A DNA stretch of 21,731 nt from Chondrus crispus (Eukaryota > Rhodophyta > Florideophyceae > Gigartinales > Gigartinaceae): the NCBI RefSeq assembly GCF_000350225.1, contig NW_005178874.1, positions 76,171 through 97,901 of the forward strand, in the 5' to 3' direction. Each line of letters starts with the position of its first letter. The stretch's first letter is position 1. Under the pieces are notes generated by a model. That model worked only from the letters and a program-made list of their open reading frames with translations, made no database searches and had not been told where the DNA came from. This document shows positions 9,191-17,437 of the stretch, in pieces. The translations under genes were made by a program, and so were the position numbers.

Positions 9191-9288
9191 CAGAAATGTT
9201 TCCCGCGAAAATCCTTTTTTCCCGAAAAATCAGATCCGTTGATTGAATCACGCCAAAAACTTTGCCAGAAATGTTTCCCGCGAAAATC
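9191..9288. repeat. Two 23-bp direct repeats with an E2F-like palindrome
   Basis: The 23-bp segments at 9191-9213 and 9266-9288 are identical and lie 75 bp apart. Each contains TTTCCCGCGAAA, a perfect palindrome that reads as an E2F/DP consensus (TTTSSCGC) on the plus strand. The sites lie in the gypsy 3' non-coding domain. E2F regulation is inferred from the motif only. Confidence 0.6.
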
Positions 9289-9439
9289 TCTTCAACAGCA
9301 ATGCCCGCGATGTCGATGCCGCCCCACCACGTCACCGGCTCTCGGATCTGATTGAACGCGTCACTGCTTATGCGCGCGCGCACTTAACGAGCGCATGCGG
9401 TTGCTGCTCGCCTGGTCCCTTTCCTCAGAGGTCGTCCCT

Positions 9440-9683
9440 CCCGGGCAGTACGGACTGCCCGGGGCCTTGGAGTCGCGCGTTCGGTCGGCGCCCTTTCCTG
9501 GCCAATTATGTCAGCGGTCTTCCCCCCCTCTCGGGCAGTACGGACTGCCCGAGGCTTGTTCCTTGCGCGTTCGGAAAACGTCCATCGTTTCGGCTTTATA
9601 GATTTCCAGCGCGCTGCCTATGCTCCTCGCCTCATCGATTACGGCGAGGGTTGTTCTCCCTCGGGCAGTAAGGACTGCCCGAG
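9440..9683. repeat. Three spaced hairpins, 10-bp arms around ACGG/AAGG
   Basis: Copies are at 9440-9463 (arms CCCGGGCAGT / ACTGCCCGGG, loop ACGG), 9530-9553 (CTCGGGCAGT / ACTGCCCGAG, loop ACGG) and 9660-9683 (same arms, loop AAGG). The change at arm position 2 is compensated on the other side. Each is followed by a similar segment containing GCGTTCGG, so the repeat unit is longer than the hairpin, at roughly 90-130 bp. Confidence 0.8.
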
Positions 9684-9748
9684 GCCTATGCGTCACGCGT
9701 TCGGGAAGCGTGCATCACTTCGACTTGATGTTCTTCCCTGTTTGCAGT

Positions 9749-9808
9749 CGGTGCGCTATACTATATTTGCACACGACGGGACTGCAACAGCGCGAGTATA
9801 GCGCACCG
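9749..9808. repeat. Perfect 14-bp inverted repeat with 32-nt spacer
   Basis: CGGTGCGCTATACT (9749-9762) pairs with AGTATAGCGCACCG (9795-9808). It lies in the gypsy 3' domain and is not explained by coding sequence. Confidence 0.75.
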
Positions 9809-10097
9809 GTCGTAGGTGGTCGTGCTAGTTGGGAGGCCGTATCCTCCCTCCTTTCACTTGACATCTCAGGGCTACTGTTCGTGACACAGTACGCCCTGTC
9901 TCACGACCCGCCTCTCGTCGGTGATGGCGGTTCGTGCCGCGTGGACTTGCGTTGTCCGTGCGTCGACTGGACATCCCATGCTTCCCCGAAGTTGGTCGGC
10001 CACCCTCGTTGTGTCCTTGCGTAGACCCCCGCCCTTTCCGACCGCGATGAGGGGGTTTAATTTTTCCGGTCGACGGAGCGGTTGAGGAGCCCCCTCC

Positions 10098-13000
10098 TTA
10101 AGAGTGAACGTCCGCGTTCACTTCGGAGTTCAGGTCCCTCCCCGTGCGTCTTCGAAGACGCAGCTCATATCGAGACACCAATTCTTCGGGGATGTGGGTG
10201 CGTGCCGTCCAAGTGGGTTGGTCGTAGTCCGCCCACTTGATGTGGAACTCCGTTGTTCCGTCTTCCATCTCTCGATGCTTGAGTAGCTTCTCCACGGCGT
10301 ACTGTGTTCCCTCCCTGACCTTGTCGGCAAGGTCACGCGGGGTCGTCATGCTCACCCGTGGCACGTCCATCGGCGGGGGCGCGTACACGCAGCGGTCTGC
10401 GGACACCCGCTCGGTGACGCCATCACGATCGATTGTGATGGTACGACGATCGTTGGCGAGGACGCGGTACGGCCCCACGGCGGGCGAGACGAGCTTGTTC
10501 GACGTCTTGCTCCCGTCAGTGGGGTTCAGGTAGACGAAGTTACCCGGCTCGAGACGTGTGTTGATCGTTCGAACGCGCTTATCGAAGTCGCGTTTGTAAC
10601 GGGCTTGCGTGCGTCGCAAGCTCCCGTAGGCCTTCTGGATGGTCGCGTCCAGGGTCTTCAGGAACTCCGCACGATCCGTTCCCCTATCGGCAGGGGGCGC
10701 GTCCCCGCCGGTTCGTCGAAGAGAAAACTCCGGCGGGGGCCGACTGAGCACGAGCTCAAACGGGGTCGTTCGTGTGGTTCGGTGTACGTGGGAGTTATAT
10801 GCGTACGTTAACGGTCCCACGTACACGTCCCAGTCGTCTTGATGCTCGTTCACGTAATTGCGGAGCATCGACGCAATCGTTCGGTTATAGCGTTCCACCT
10901 GGCCGTTCGTCTGAGGGTGGTACGCTGACGTATAAAGGTTCGTAATTCCAAGCACTCGGCATGTGCTTTGGAAGAACTTTGCGTTGAACTGCGGTCCGTT
11001 ATCCGACAGTAGCGAGCGTGGGACGCCGTACTTAAAGACCCACGCTTCGCAAAACGCCACTGCGACGGTGTAGGCGGTTACCGTCCGCAGTGCGACGACC
11101 TGCGTTAACTTCGTAAAGCGGTCGGTGATTACCAGGAGGAATCGTTTCCCTGCCTTGGTCTTTGGGAGCGGCCCCAGTATATCGATCGCGAGGCTCTCCA
11201 ACGGTCGCGTCGCCGGAAACAACCTTAATCGGTTTAGGTGTTTCCGAAGCTTGACGCGGTTCATCGCACAGGTTCGACAACCTCGTACGGTCGACGCGAC
11301 GTCCGCGGCCAAGTGTGGCCAGTAGTACTCGCGACGGAGCGCGTAGTACATGCGGTGTTGCCCCGGATGCCCGGCGATGGCCGGGTTATGGCAGAGCCGC
11401 AGCAACCGGGCGCGTAGGGTCCGAGGGACCACCACCTGTACGATATCAGGGTCGAAGGGGTGTCTCCGTATGAGCACCCCTTGGTGGTCCTCGAAGAACG
11501 CCGAGTCCCGGGACTCTGACTGTCGTGCCAATACCGTTTGGCAGAAGTCATCCACGCGTTGTTCTTCGGCTATCTCCTCTATCGTAAGAGGGGCCGGCAG
11601 GTCGTCCTGCGGAGGGGCGACTTGGGAACCGGACGTATCGGCTTCGAAGTCTTGGGCGCGATCGAGGTCCACGGCGTCAAATTCCTCGTTCTCTGCCCAG
11701 AAGGCGTCGGGTTCTTCTAGAGCAGGGGCTTCGTCGTCGCCCCTCGGCTCGTCGCGCGCTCGGGCGCGCAATTTCCTTCGGGATTTCGTTCGGTTCCTTG
11801 TGGTCACGAAGACGTGGTCGGCCTCGTGCTCGCAGCTCGCGGTGCATACGTGGTCCGCGAGCTCATCGGAGACATCACGAACGGTGGTGCACGTGTCGTA
11901 GGTGGGGATGTCGTCGTCCACCTCGACAGCCGGGCGAGGGTCGTCGGCGACCCTCGGTGATACGAGGCGTGACAGGGCGTCGGGGACCTGGTGCACGTGC
12001 CCGGGGCGGTACTGAATGGTGAAATCGTATTCAGCCAGACGTAGCCGCCACCGGGTGAGTCTTCCGGAGCTCTCGGTCAGGGACATGAGCCACCTCAGCG
12101 CGTCGTGATCCGTTCGGACGGTGAACTTCGTGCCCTCGACGTACGGGCGTAGTGTGCGGACGGCCCACACTACAGCGAAGCACTCGCGTTCCGTAGCGCT
12201 GTAGTTGCGTTCGCTGTCGTTTAACGAATACGACCAATATCCGACGGGACGCCAGCCGTTGGCTTCGTCGTGTTCTTGCAGCAGCGTACACCCGAGTTGG
12301 TACGCACTTGCATCGGTATCGATCATGTACGGCCGACCGTACCGCGGAAGCGCAAGTATCGGCGGAGCGATCATCCTTGCCTTGAGGTCCTCGAACGCTT
12401 GAAGCTGGGCCGCCGTCGGATTATCGAAGTCGGGGTCGGCGTCCTTGCGGGTCATGTCGGTTAGCGGTCGAGCTATCTTGGCAAACCCCCTGACGAAACG
12501 GCGGTAGACGTTGCACGCCCCGAGGAACGAGCGCACCTGCGTAAGCGTCCTCGGGAACGTGAAAGTCTTGAAGGCGTCGGCCGCCGTTTCGGCCACGCTG
12601 AGCTTACCTGGGGATATCACGTGCCCCAGGTAATGCACCTTCGGACGGAAGAAGCTGCACTTCTTGAGCTTGAGGGATATACCGGCGGTCCTCAACAAGC
12701 TCAAGACATTGTCGAGGTGTTCGGCGTGCTCCTCGTGCGTTCGGGAAAAAACTATGACGTCGTCGAGGTATACGAGACATATCTGCCATCTTACGCCGGA
12801 CAAGATGATGTCCAATGCACGTTGGAAGGTGGCCGGCGCCCCTTTCAGTCCGAACGGCATACGCAAATGGCGGAACGTACCCATATGCGTGGTGAATGTG
12901 GTCTTATCCCGGTCCTCCAGCGCGACCGGTATTTGCCAGTAGCCTGAATTGCAGTCAAGCGTAGTGAAGACGGCTGCATCCCCTAACGAATCGATGCAGT

Positions 13001-13328
13001 CGTCCATCCGGGGCAGCGGATACGAATCCGCTGCCGTCTTTGCGTTGAGACGTCGGTAGTCAACGCAAAACCGAAGGGAGCCGTCTTTCTTCGGGACGAG
13101 CACCACCGGCGAAGCCCACTCGGTGCTCGCGGGTTCGATAACTCCGGCGTTCAACATCTTGTTGACTTCTTTAGCAACCATCTCACGCATGGCGGGCCCC
13201 TTTCGGTAGGGCATAGAACGAATCGGTTTCGTCCCCGCCTCGAGTGGTATGCGGTGCTCCGTTGCTCGTATCGTACCGAGCGCACCGCTCCACAGACTCG
13301 AATGCTTACGGAGCATGTCGAGTACCCG
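10098..13328 (-). CDS. Gypsy pol: reverse transcriptase, RNase H, integrase, chromodomain
   Basis: The frame opens after a TAA at 13331-13329. Its first Met is at 13316, giving 1072 residues. Homology already exists upstream of that Met (VLDMLRKHSSLW), so the segment is probably translated as a fusion with protease. Numbered from that Met: RT with D121 and YLDD at 183-186; RNase H with D333, E376 and D403; a linker at about 453-570; an H2C2 zinc region (H643, H650, C680, C683); integrase D,D(35)E with D712, D772, E808; and a chromodomain at about 1004-1053 (QYAVEKLLKHRE...FHIKWADY) that may guide integration to chromatin. All catalytic residues are present and the frame is undamaged. The linker has an odd HXC-X3-CXH cluster at 489-501, then basic and acidic stretches. 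Confidence 0.95.
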   Translation of the reverse strand, partial: RVLDMLRKHSSLWSGALGTIRATEHRIPLEAGTKPIRSMPYRKGPAMREMVAKEVNKMLNAGVIEPASTEWASPVVLVPKKDGSLRFCVDYRRLNAKTAADSYPLPRMDDCIDSLGDAAVFTTLDCNSGYWQIPVALEDRDKTTFTTHMGTFRHLRMPFGLKGAPATFQRALDIILSGVRWQICLVYLDDVIVFSRTHEEHAEHLDNVLSLLRTAGISLKLKKCSFFRPKVHYLGHVISPGKLSVAETAADAFKTFTFPRTLTQVRSFLGACNVYRRFVRGFAKIARPLTDMTRKDADPDFDNPTAAQLQAFEDLKARMIAPPILALPRYGRPYMIDTDASAYQLGCTLLQEHDEANGWRPVGYWSYSLNDSERNYSATERECFAVVWAVRTLRPYVEGTKFTVRTDHDALRWLMSLTESSGRLTRWRLRLAEYDFTIQYRPGHVHQVPDALSRLVSPRVADDPRPAVEVDDDIPTYDTCTTVRDVSDELADHVCTASCEHEADHVFVTTRNRTKSRRKLRARARDEPRGDDEAPALEEPDAFWAENEEFDAVDLDRAQDFEADTSGSQVAPPQDDLPAPLTIEEIAEEQRVDDFCQTVLARQSESRDSAFFEDHQGVLIRRHPFDPDIVQVVVPRTLRARLLRLCHNPAIAGHPGQHRMYYALRREYYWPHLAADVASTVRGCRTCAMNRVKLRKHLNRLRLFPATRPLESLAIDILGPLPKTKAGKRFLLVITDRFTKLTQVVALRTVTAYTVAVAFCEAWVFKYGVPRSLLSDNGPQFNAKFFQSTCRVLGITNLYTSAYHPQTNGQVERYNRTIASMLRNYVNEHQDDWDVYVGPLTYAYNSHVHRTTRTTPFELVLSRPPPEFSLRRTGGDAPPADRGTDRAEFLKTLDATIQKAYGSLRRTQARYKRDFDKRVRTINTRLEPGNFVYLNPTDGSKTSNKLVSPAVGPYRVLANDRRTITIDRDGVTERVSADRCVYAPPPMDVPRVSMTTPRDLADKVREGTQYAVEKLLKHREMEDGTTEFHIKWADYDQPTWTARTHIPEELVSRYELRLRRRTGRDLNSEVNADVHS

Positions 13329-14814
13329 TTACGGAGGGGAGCCTGAAGGAGAACTTGCTGCTTAAGTTCTTTTCATTTACGTACTGGACAATGGGAAGTG
13401 TGATGACTGTGACTCGCGCGGTGCCTTCCGTCGATGATGGGAACCCCGCCGGCTGATCGCCGGGACCGGCGTGACTTCCCTCGGCGGTCTTATTTTCCGG
13501 GGAGCCTGGTCGGCCAGCTCCCCCTCTCCCGGCTTGCACGTCCCAGTCGGTGAGATGCAGCGCGTGTGAGATCTCCGCTCCGACTCGGCGCTCGGGCGTC
13601 AGGATCGCCAGCGGATTGCGCTTCGCGTAAGCGACGACGGTGCGCTTCGGGAGCCGCCTCGCTTGGCGCGAGAAATTCGCCACGATCACGTCGAAGGTCT
13701 GGTTCGGTAAGACCTCAGCTACACCGTTCGTGAACCTCACTCCGTGTCGACGTTGGAGTGACGGCTTGGGTTCCAAGAAAACGAGGCCGCTCCCCGCGGT
13801 GGTGAGGCGTATCCGTGCTTGCGACATCGCGGGGATCGTGACCCATCGGGCGACACGGATCGGCTGTGGGGCTTCTTCGCGTACGTCGGCCCGACTTGAC
13901 TGGCGACCGTGGCGCCGGGTTGGGGGAGACGGCTCCCCCTTCCCATCGACAATGGCGACGGAGCCACCTTGTCGGAGCTCGAGCCTCTGCGCATCCATGT
14001 CAATACTTCGAACGTGCGCATCGATGAACGCTGTGCCCAGGAGGACGGGCACCGCGAGCTGGTCGGCGACCACGAACGGAATGCGGAATGTCGTGTTCCG
14101 CAGTCGGACGGCCAGCTGCACGACCGCCGTCAGCTTGAGCGGGTTACTGTTCGCGCCTGCCAATCGTGGCAGGCGTGCGTCGCGTACGACGTAACGCGTT
14201 CAATCGGGGGGAAGGTCGGCCTTCCTCACCAAGTTATACCCCGAGCAGGTATCGACTGCAATGGTATGAGGCTTGAACGCGTTCCCCTCGGTTGCGATCG
14301 AGCCGAGGACGTTGTATATCTTCGATGTCATCAAGCAGATGACACCGTCGACTACCTTCGGTGACGACGGCTCGGCCAGGTCGTTCCGCTTGGGCCGCCG
14401 GCGTCGGTTCCGGCTTCTCTTCCGTGGTCTTCTGCCTCGGTCGCGGGGCGTCCGTCGGTCGGTGACGTCCTCGCGGCAAGTCGCGTCCGTACGCGACTTG
14501 ATTTCTTCTGGCGGCCCCGGACACACGTGGGTCGGGCCGCTTGCGCGTTCGATGCGCTCCTTATTTGGCATGTGGCTCACGGTGGCCACGGTGCCTTCTT
14601 CCTCTAGGCGTGCCGGGCTCTCGGTGGCCTCGGCGCCTTTGTCCTCCCGCACCTGACTTACGGAAGTCTTGGTGCGCTCGTGCGGAGTCGAGGGGAATAT
14701 TATCGGCAAAGAATCCCCTCCTCCGCCGGGGTTGAATCGTAACGGGTCTAGGTTGGTGTGACAAGACGGCTCACGCGACCGCGCGAACGTAACCGTCTTT
14801 ACGGGGTTTTCGAA
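13306..14814 (-). pseudogene. Gypsy protease segment of pol, interrupted by UGA
   Basis: This frame overlaps the gag end and the RT start. Its N-terminal part is polar with an arginine-rich stretch and no ATG near its beginning, which points to expression as a Gag fusion. The aspartic protease active site reads VDTCSGYN (DTCS where DTGS or DSGA is usual) and ends KADLPPD, followed by TGA at 14202-14200. The same frame continues with TRYVVRDARLPRLAG and reaches the expected second half, VLLGTAFIDAH. One stop therefore splits the protease domain where a Trp would fit. After protease come about 200 residues of weak identity, ending at TAA 13308-13306, where RT starts in another frame. It may be a mutated copy or a recoded stop. 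Confidence 0.82.
14799..14814 (-). promoter_or_regulatory. Candidate gag-to-protease frameshift window
   Basis: Gag ends in codons TCG AAA ACC CCG TAA, while the protease frame opens just after a TAG and reads GAA AAC CCC GTA in the -1 frame. The overlap is 16 bases and contains GAAAACCCC. This is not a canonical X XXY YYZ slippery site, so the mechanism is unresolved. Confidence 0.45.
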
Positions 14815-17360
14815 CTACCCGAGCTGTCGGAGCTACCCGCCCTGCTATCGTTAGCTAGCGCGTCAACGGGTCCCTGGCCGTGGTGGTGCGCGTCGTTCCT
14901 CCACCCTGGCTGGGCATCCTCTACGAAGTAATTGGATGCTTCGCCACCTTGAATTGCAACGTCCGGCCGTTGCAATATTCGAGGGGCGGCGAGAACCGGT
15001 TCTCCTACGCCTCCTTCCGTGGGTTGGGGGATCGGATCCCCAACCCAATCTTGGAGGTACATGATGGCGTTCTGTACCCCTTGGGGCAACTGGGTACGGC
15101 CCCGGTCGCCTCTTCCATCCCGACGGGGATACCGCGTATCCATCCGACGAGGATCACGACGATCCCTTTGATCGGTTCCCGGGTGTCGATACCCGCCTTC
15201 GCGAGGGGCGAAACGGACGCCCCCACCCGATCGGTTCGGGTCTCCTCGCCGCGGGCCTCGGTCTTCCCGCGTAGACTGCTGAATGAGATTGCGCATCCCG
15301 GGGCGCGTCTCCATCTGATAGCGGTAGTTCCTGTACGCCGTGAACTGACGTTGTTCAGGCGACAGGAACGGGCACGCGTACATGGCGTGGCCATACGTCC
15401 GGCACAGCCAACAAACGTACGCGCTGCCATCGGTCGACGCGAACGTCGCCGCGTGGCGTGCCTCTTCGTCGGTGAGTCGAGGCACGTAAGGCGGCACGCG
15501 ATCCCCTTCTCGACGGGAGATATCCAGCTCTGCCCTGTTGTGGTTCGGACCACCCGTGGCTTCTGGCGTGCGCGCGAGCGCGGTCGCGTAGCTTCCGGTC
15601 GATCCCGTGGAAGCTGTCGTTGGAGGTCGGCCTCCTGCGCGGTCGAAGCCTTGCGTAATGAGGACAGGGTCGGCCTGCCACTCATCTTCTCCAATGTGGA
15701 GGGCGGTCGCCGGCGAACTTGTTCCGTGCGACCTTGGAGTTCGGACTCCCTTCGCTGCCGGCTTCGGATCCGGCAGCGGCAATCCGCGGCGGGCGCGGTA
15801 GGTTGTTCCCTCAGCCGTTGCGATACGGCGAATCGTTGAGAGTTCGGTCTTCTGTTGTCCGGGCAACCTTTGCATCGTCTCTGCCACTGCGGCCCGGGTC
15901 GCAGTGGACAACCCGCGCACGAAGTAGTGCGCGAGGGCTTGTTCTGAGAACACGGCCGTGCATCGGAACGCGGCGGATTCCAGCCGGTCCGCGAACGTGT
16001 TCTCGGTTTCGTGAGGAAGCTGTCGCGCCGACGCGACAGCATCGAACGCTTCCCCTAACACGTCGTCGGTTAGGTAGCGTTTGATAAATTGGTTGACGAG
16101 ACCAGGCCAGCTCGTATCGTCGTGGAGCTGGCCGGCGCGGAGGCCGCGCATGGTGTAACTCGTATACAACCGCTCCGCGTCTCGCTCGAGGAAGTGAGCG
16201 AAGACACGGACTGCCACACCTTCGGTCAGGTGCTGGGCATTGAAGGTTATCCGGATATCCTTCAGGAACGGGAGCAACTGAATCGCATCAGTGCCGTCGA
16301 AGCTCTTCATCGTGGGGCGGAGCCCACGGCAGCGTTGGACGTACTTGGCGATCCGTCCCGCGTCACCCGAGGTAACGAGCCTCGAGGTGTTGTCCAACCG
16401 ATACATCCGGTAGTTCGCGACGGCGCTGAACTCCTGTATCATGGTGTGGACGGGCTCGACCCCGGGTTCGGCGGGACCCAACGTTCCGAACGGAGTGACG
16501 GGCAATGTTCGGACGTCGACGGGGCCGGGATGCGCGGTAAGATCCGCCGGCTGGTAGCCGCCCCAGCGAGGATCGAAGGGGAGAATCGGTTCCCCTGATC
16601 CGCGGGCGACTCCTCCACGGCTCTGGTCGAGTTCGGTCGGTACCCGTCGTGACTGCCGCATGCTTCCGGGGACATGCAGCAGGGCTTGAGTCTCGGACGC
16701 GAAGTTCGTGTCCGCCATCGGCTTGATGACCTCCGCCCTCCGGCTGGTGACGGCACCAGCCGTGGGCCACTCTTGCGATCCGGACGCGACCGGCGGAACA
16801 GTGGCACCGGGCCTACTCGAGGAGGCTCCGGGCGGCCTCTCGGCCGAGGTCTGTTCCATCTCACGGGCACGGCGGCGCGTTGAGTTAAGTTCCGCCGCCA
16901 TGTGCGCGAACGCTCCCATCTGTTCGGCAGATGGGAAGGGTTGCGGGTCTCGTCGAACCCCGGAGTTTGCACTCGCGGGTCGACCCGCAACCTCTACGGC
17001 GGGGGAATCGATGCGCGCGTCCTCGACCAGCGCCAAACGGGCGTGTAGCTGGTCGACGAGCGCGCGCAGGTTCTCCAGGGACTGAGTTACGCGCTCGAAC
17101 CTTCCTTCGCGGAGGGAGCGCAACTCTTCCATACAGCGGGCGTAGACGCTGTCGGAGACGTCGATACGGAGAGATGTCCGGACATCCTCGATGTACTCGG
17201 CGATGCGATCGTACATCGCGCGAGCGCGTCCTTCGGAGAGGTCGGGCGACGGTTCGCGGTCCCGAGGACCTGCGTCGCCGTCGCCCACTTGGACGCGTAG
17301 CGCGGCCTCTCGCACATCCGCCGGCTCGGATCGGATCGAGGTCGGGTACTCGGCCCTCAT
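14799..17360 (-). CDS. Gypsy gag with CCHC zinc knuckle (853 aa)
   Basis: The first ATG on the minus strand is at 17360-17358, only 77 bases inside the 5' LTR; the frame is open 33 codons further up but without ATG. The protein is large for a gypsy Gag. About residues 45-140 look like coiled coil (RSLREGRFERVTQSLENL), then comes a long Pro/Ser/Arg-rich region. A capsid-like retrotransposon-gag segment follows at about 340-540 (SFDGTDAIQLLPFLKDIR, then LVNQFIKRYL and ENTFADRLES). The zinc knuckle has C650, C653, H658, C663, followed by an Arg/Gly/Asp-rich tail. It builds virus-like particles and binds RNA by family role. It stops at TAA 14801-14799, overlapping the protease frame by about 16 bases. 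Confidence 0.9.
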   Translation of the reverse strand: MRAEYPTSIRSEPADVREAALRVQVGDGDAGPRDREPSPDLSEGRARAMYDRIAEYIEDVRTSLRIDVSDSVYARCMEELRSLREGRFERVTQSLENLRALVDQLHARLALVEDARIDSPAVEVAGRPASANSGVRRDPQPFPSAEQMGAFAHMAAELNSTRRRAREMEQTSAERPPGASSSRPGATVPPVASGSQEWPTAGAVTSRRAEVIKPMADTNFASETQALLHVPGSMRQSRRVPTELDQSRGGVARGSGEPILPFDPRWGGYQPADLTAHPGPVDVRTLPVTPFGTLGPAEPGVEPVHTMIQEFSAVANYRMYRLDNTSRLVTSGDAGRIAKYVQRCRGLRPTMKSFDGTDAIQLLPFLKDIRITFNAQHLTEGVAVRVFAHFLERDAERLYTSYTMRGLRAGQLHDDTSWPGLVNQFIKRYLTDDVLGEAFDAVASARQLPHETENTFADRLESAAFRCTAVFSEQALAHYFVRGLSTATRAAVAETMQRLPGQQKTELSTIRRIATAEGTTYRARRGLPLPDPKPAAKGVRTPRSHGTSSPATALHIGEDEWQADPVLITQGFDRAGGRPPTTASTGSTGSYATALARTPEATGGPNHNRAELDISRREGDRVPPYVPRLTDEEARHAATFASTDGSAYVCWLCRTYGHAMYACPFLSPEQRQFTAYRNYRYQMETRPGMRNLIQQSTREDRGPRRGDPNRSGGGVRFAPREGGYRHPGTDQRDRRDPRRMDTRYPRRDGRGDRGRTQLPQGVQNAIMYLQDWVGDPIPQPTEGGVGEPVLAAPRILQRPDVAIQGGEASNYFVEDAQPGWRNDAHHHGQGPVDALANDSRAGSSDSSGSSKTP

Positions 17361-17423
17361 CTCAACGCGTACGGACGCGGAGGTAAAGGACAACCTTCTC
17401 GGCGTGATCTTGAAGGTCTTCTA

Positions 17424-17436
17424 GGTCGGGAGACCA
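17424..17436 (-). promoter_or_regulatory. Gypsy primer-binding site
   Basis: One base after the LTR end the minus strand reads TGGTCTCCCGACC. TGG pairs with the CCA end of a tRNA, so the plus strand here (GGTCGGGAGACCA) should resemble the 3' end of the primer tRNA. I could not name the tRNA. Confidence 0.65.
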
Positions 17437-17437
17437 G

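Larger units (their letters stand above)
7722..10097 (-). other. Gypsy 2.4-kb non-coding 3' domain
   Basis: Between the pol stop and the 3' LTR lie about 2.37 kb without a recognisable protein. The ORFs here are short, arginine/serine/proline-rich readings of GC-rich DNA in several frames and strands. The domain is bracketed by the same hairpin plus polypurine tract at both ends. It holds three 24-bp hairpins at 9440-9683, a 14-bp inverted repeat at 9749-9808, an 11-bp stem with one mismatch at 9879-9906, and a 23-bp direct repeat carrying TTTCCCGCGAAA. A pol-to-LTR distance this long is unusual for gypsy elements. Confidence 0.75.

Noticed and set aside
7753..10024. Many 60-170-codon ORFs on both strands in the gypsy 3' domain
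   Set aside because: They are Arg/Ser/Pro-rich, overlap one another in several frames and show no motif. The region is better explained as structured non-coding DNA.
14880..16598. Plus-strand ORFs of 319 and 169 codons opposite gypsy gag
   Set aside because: No recognisable domain and Arg-rich; they match the antisense reading of a GC-rich gag frame. An antisense accessory ORF cannot be excluded, but nothing supports it.
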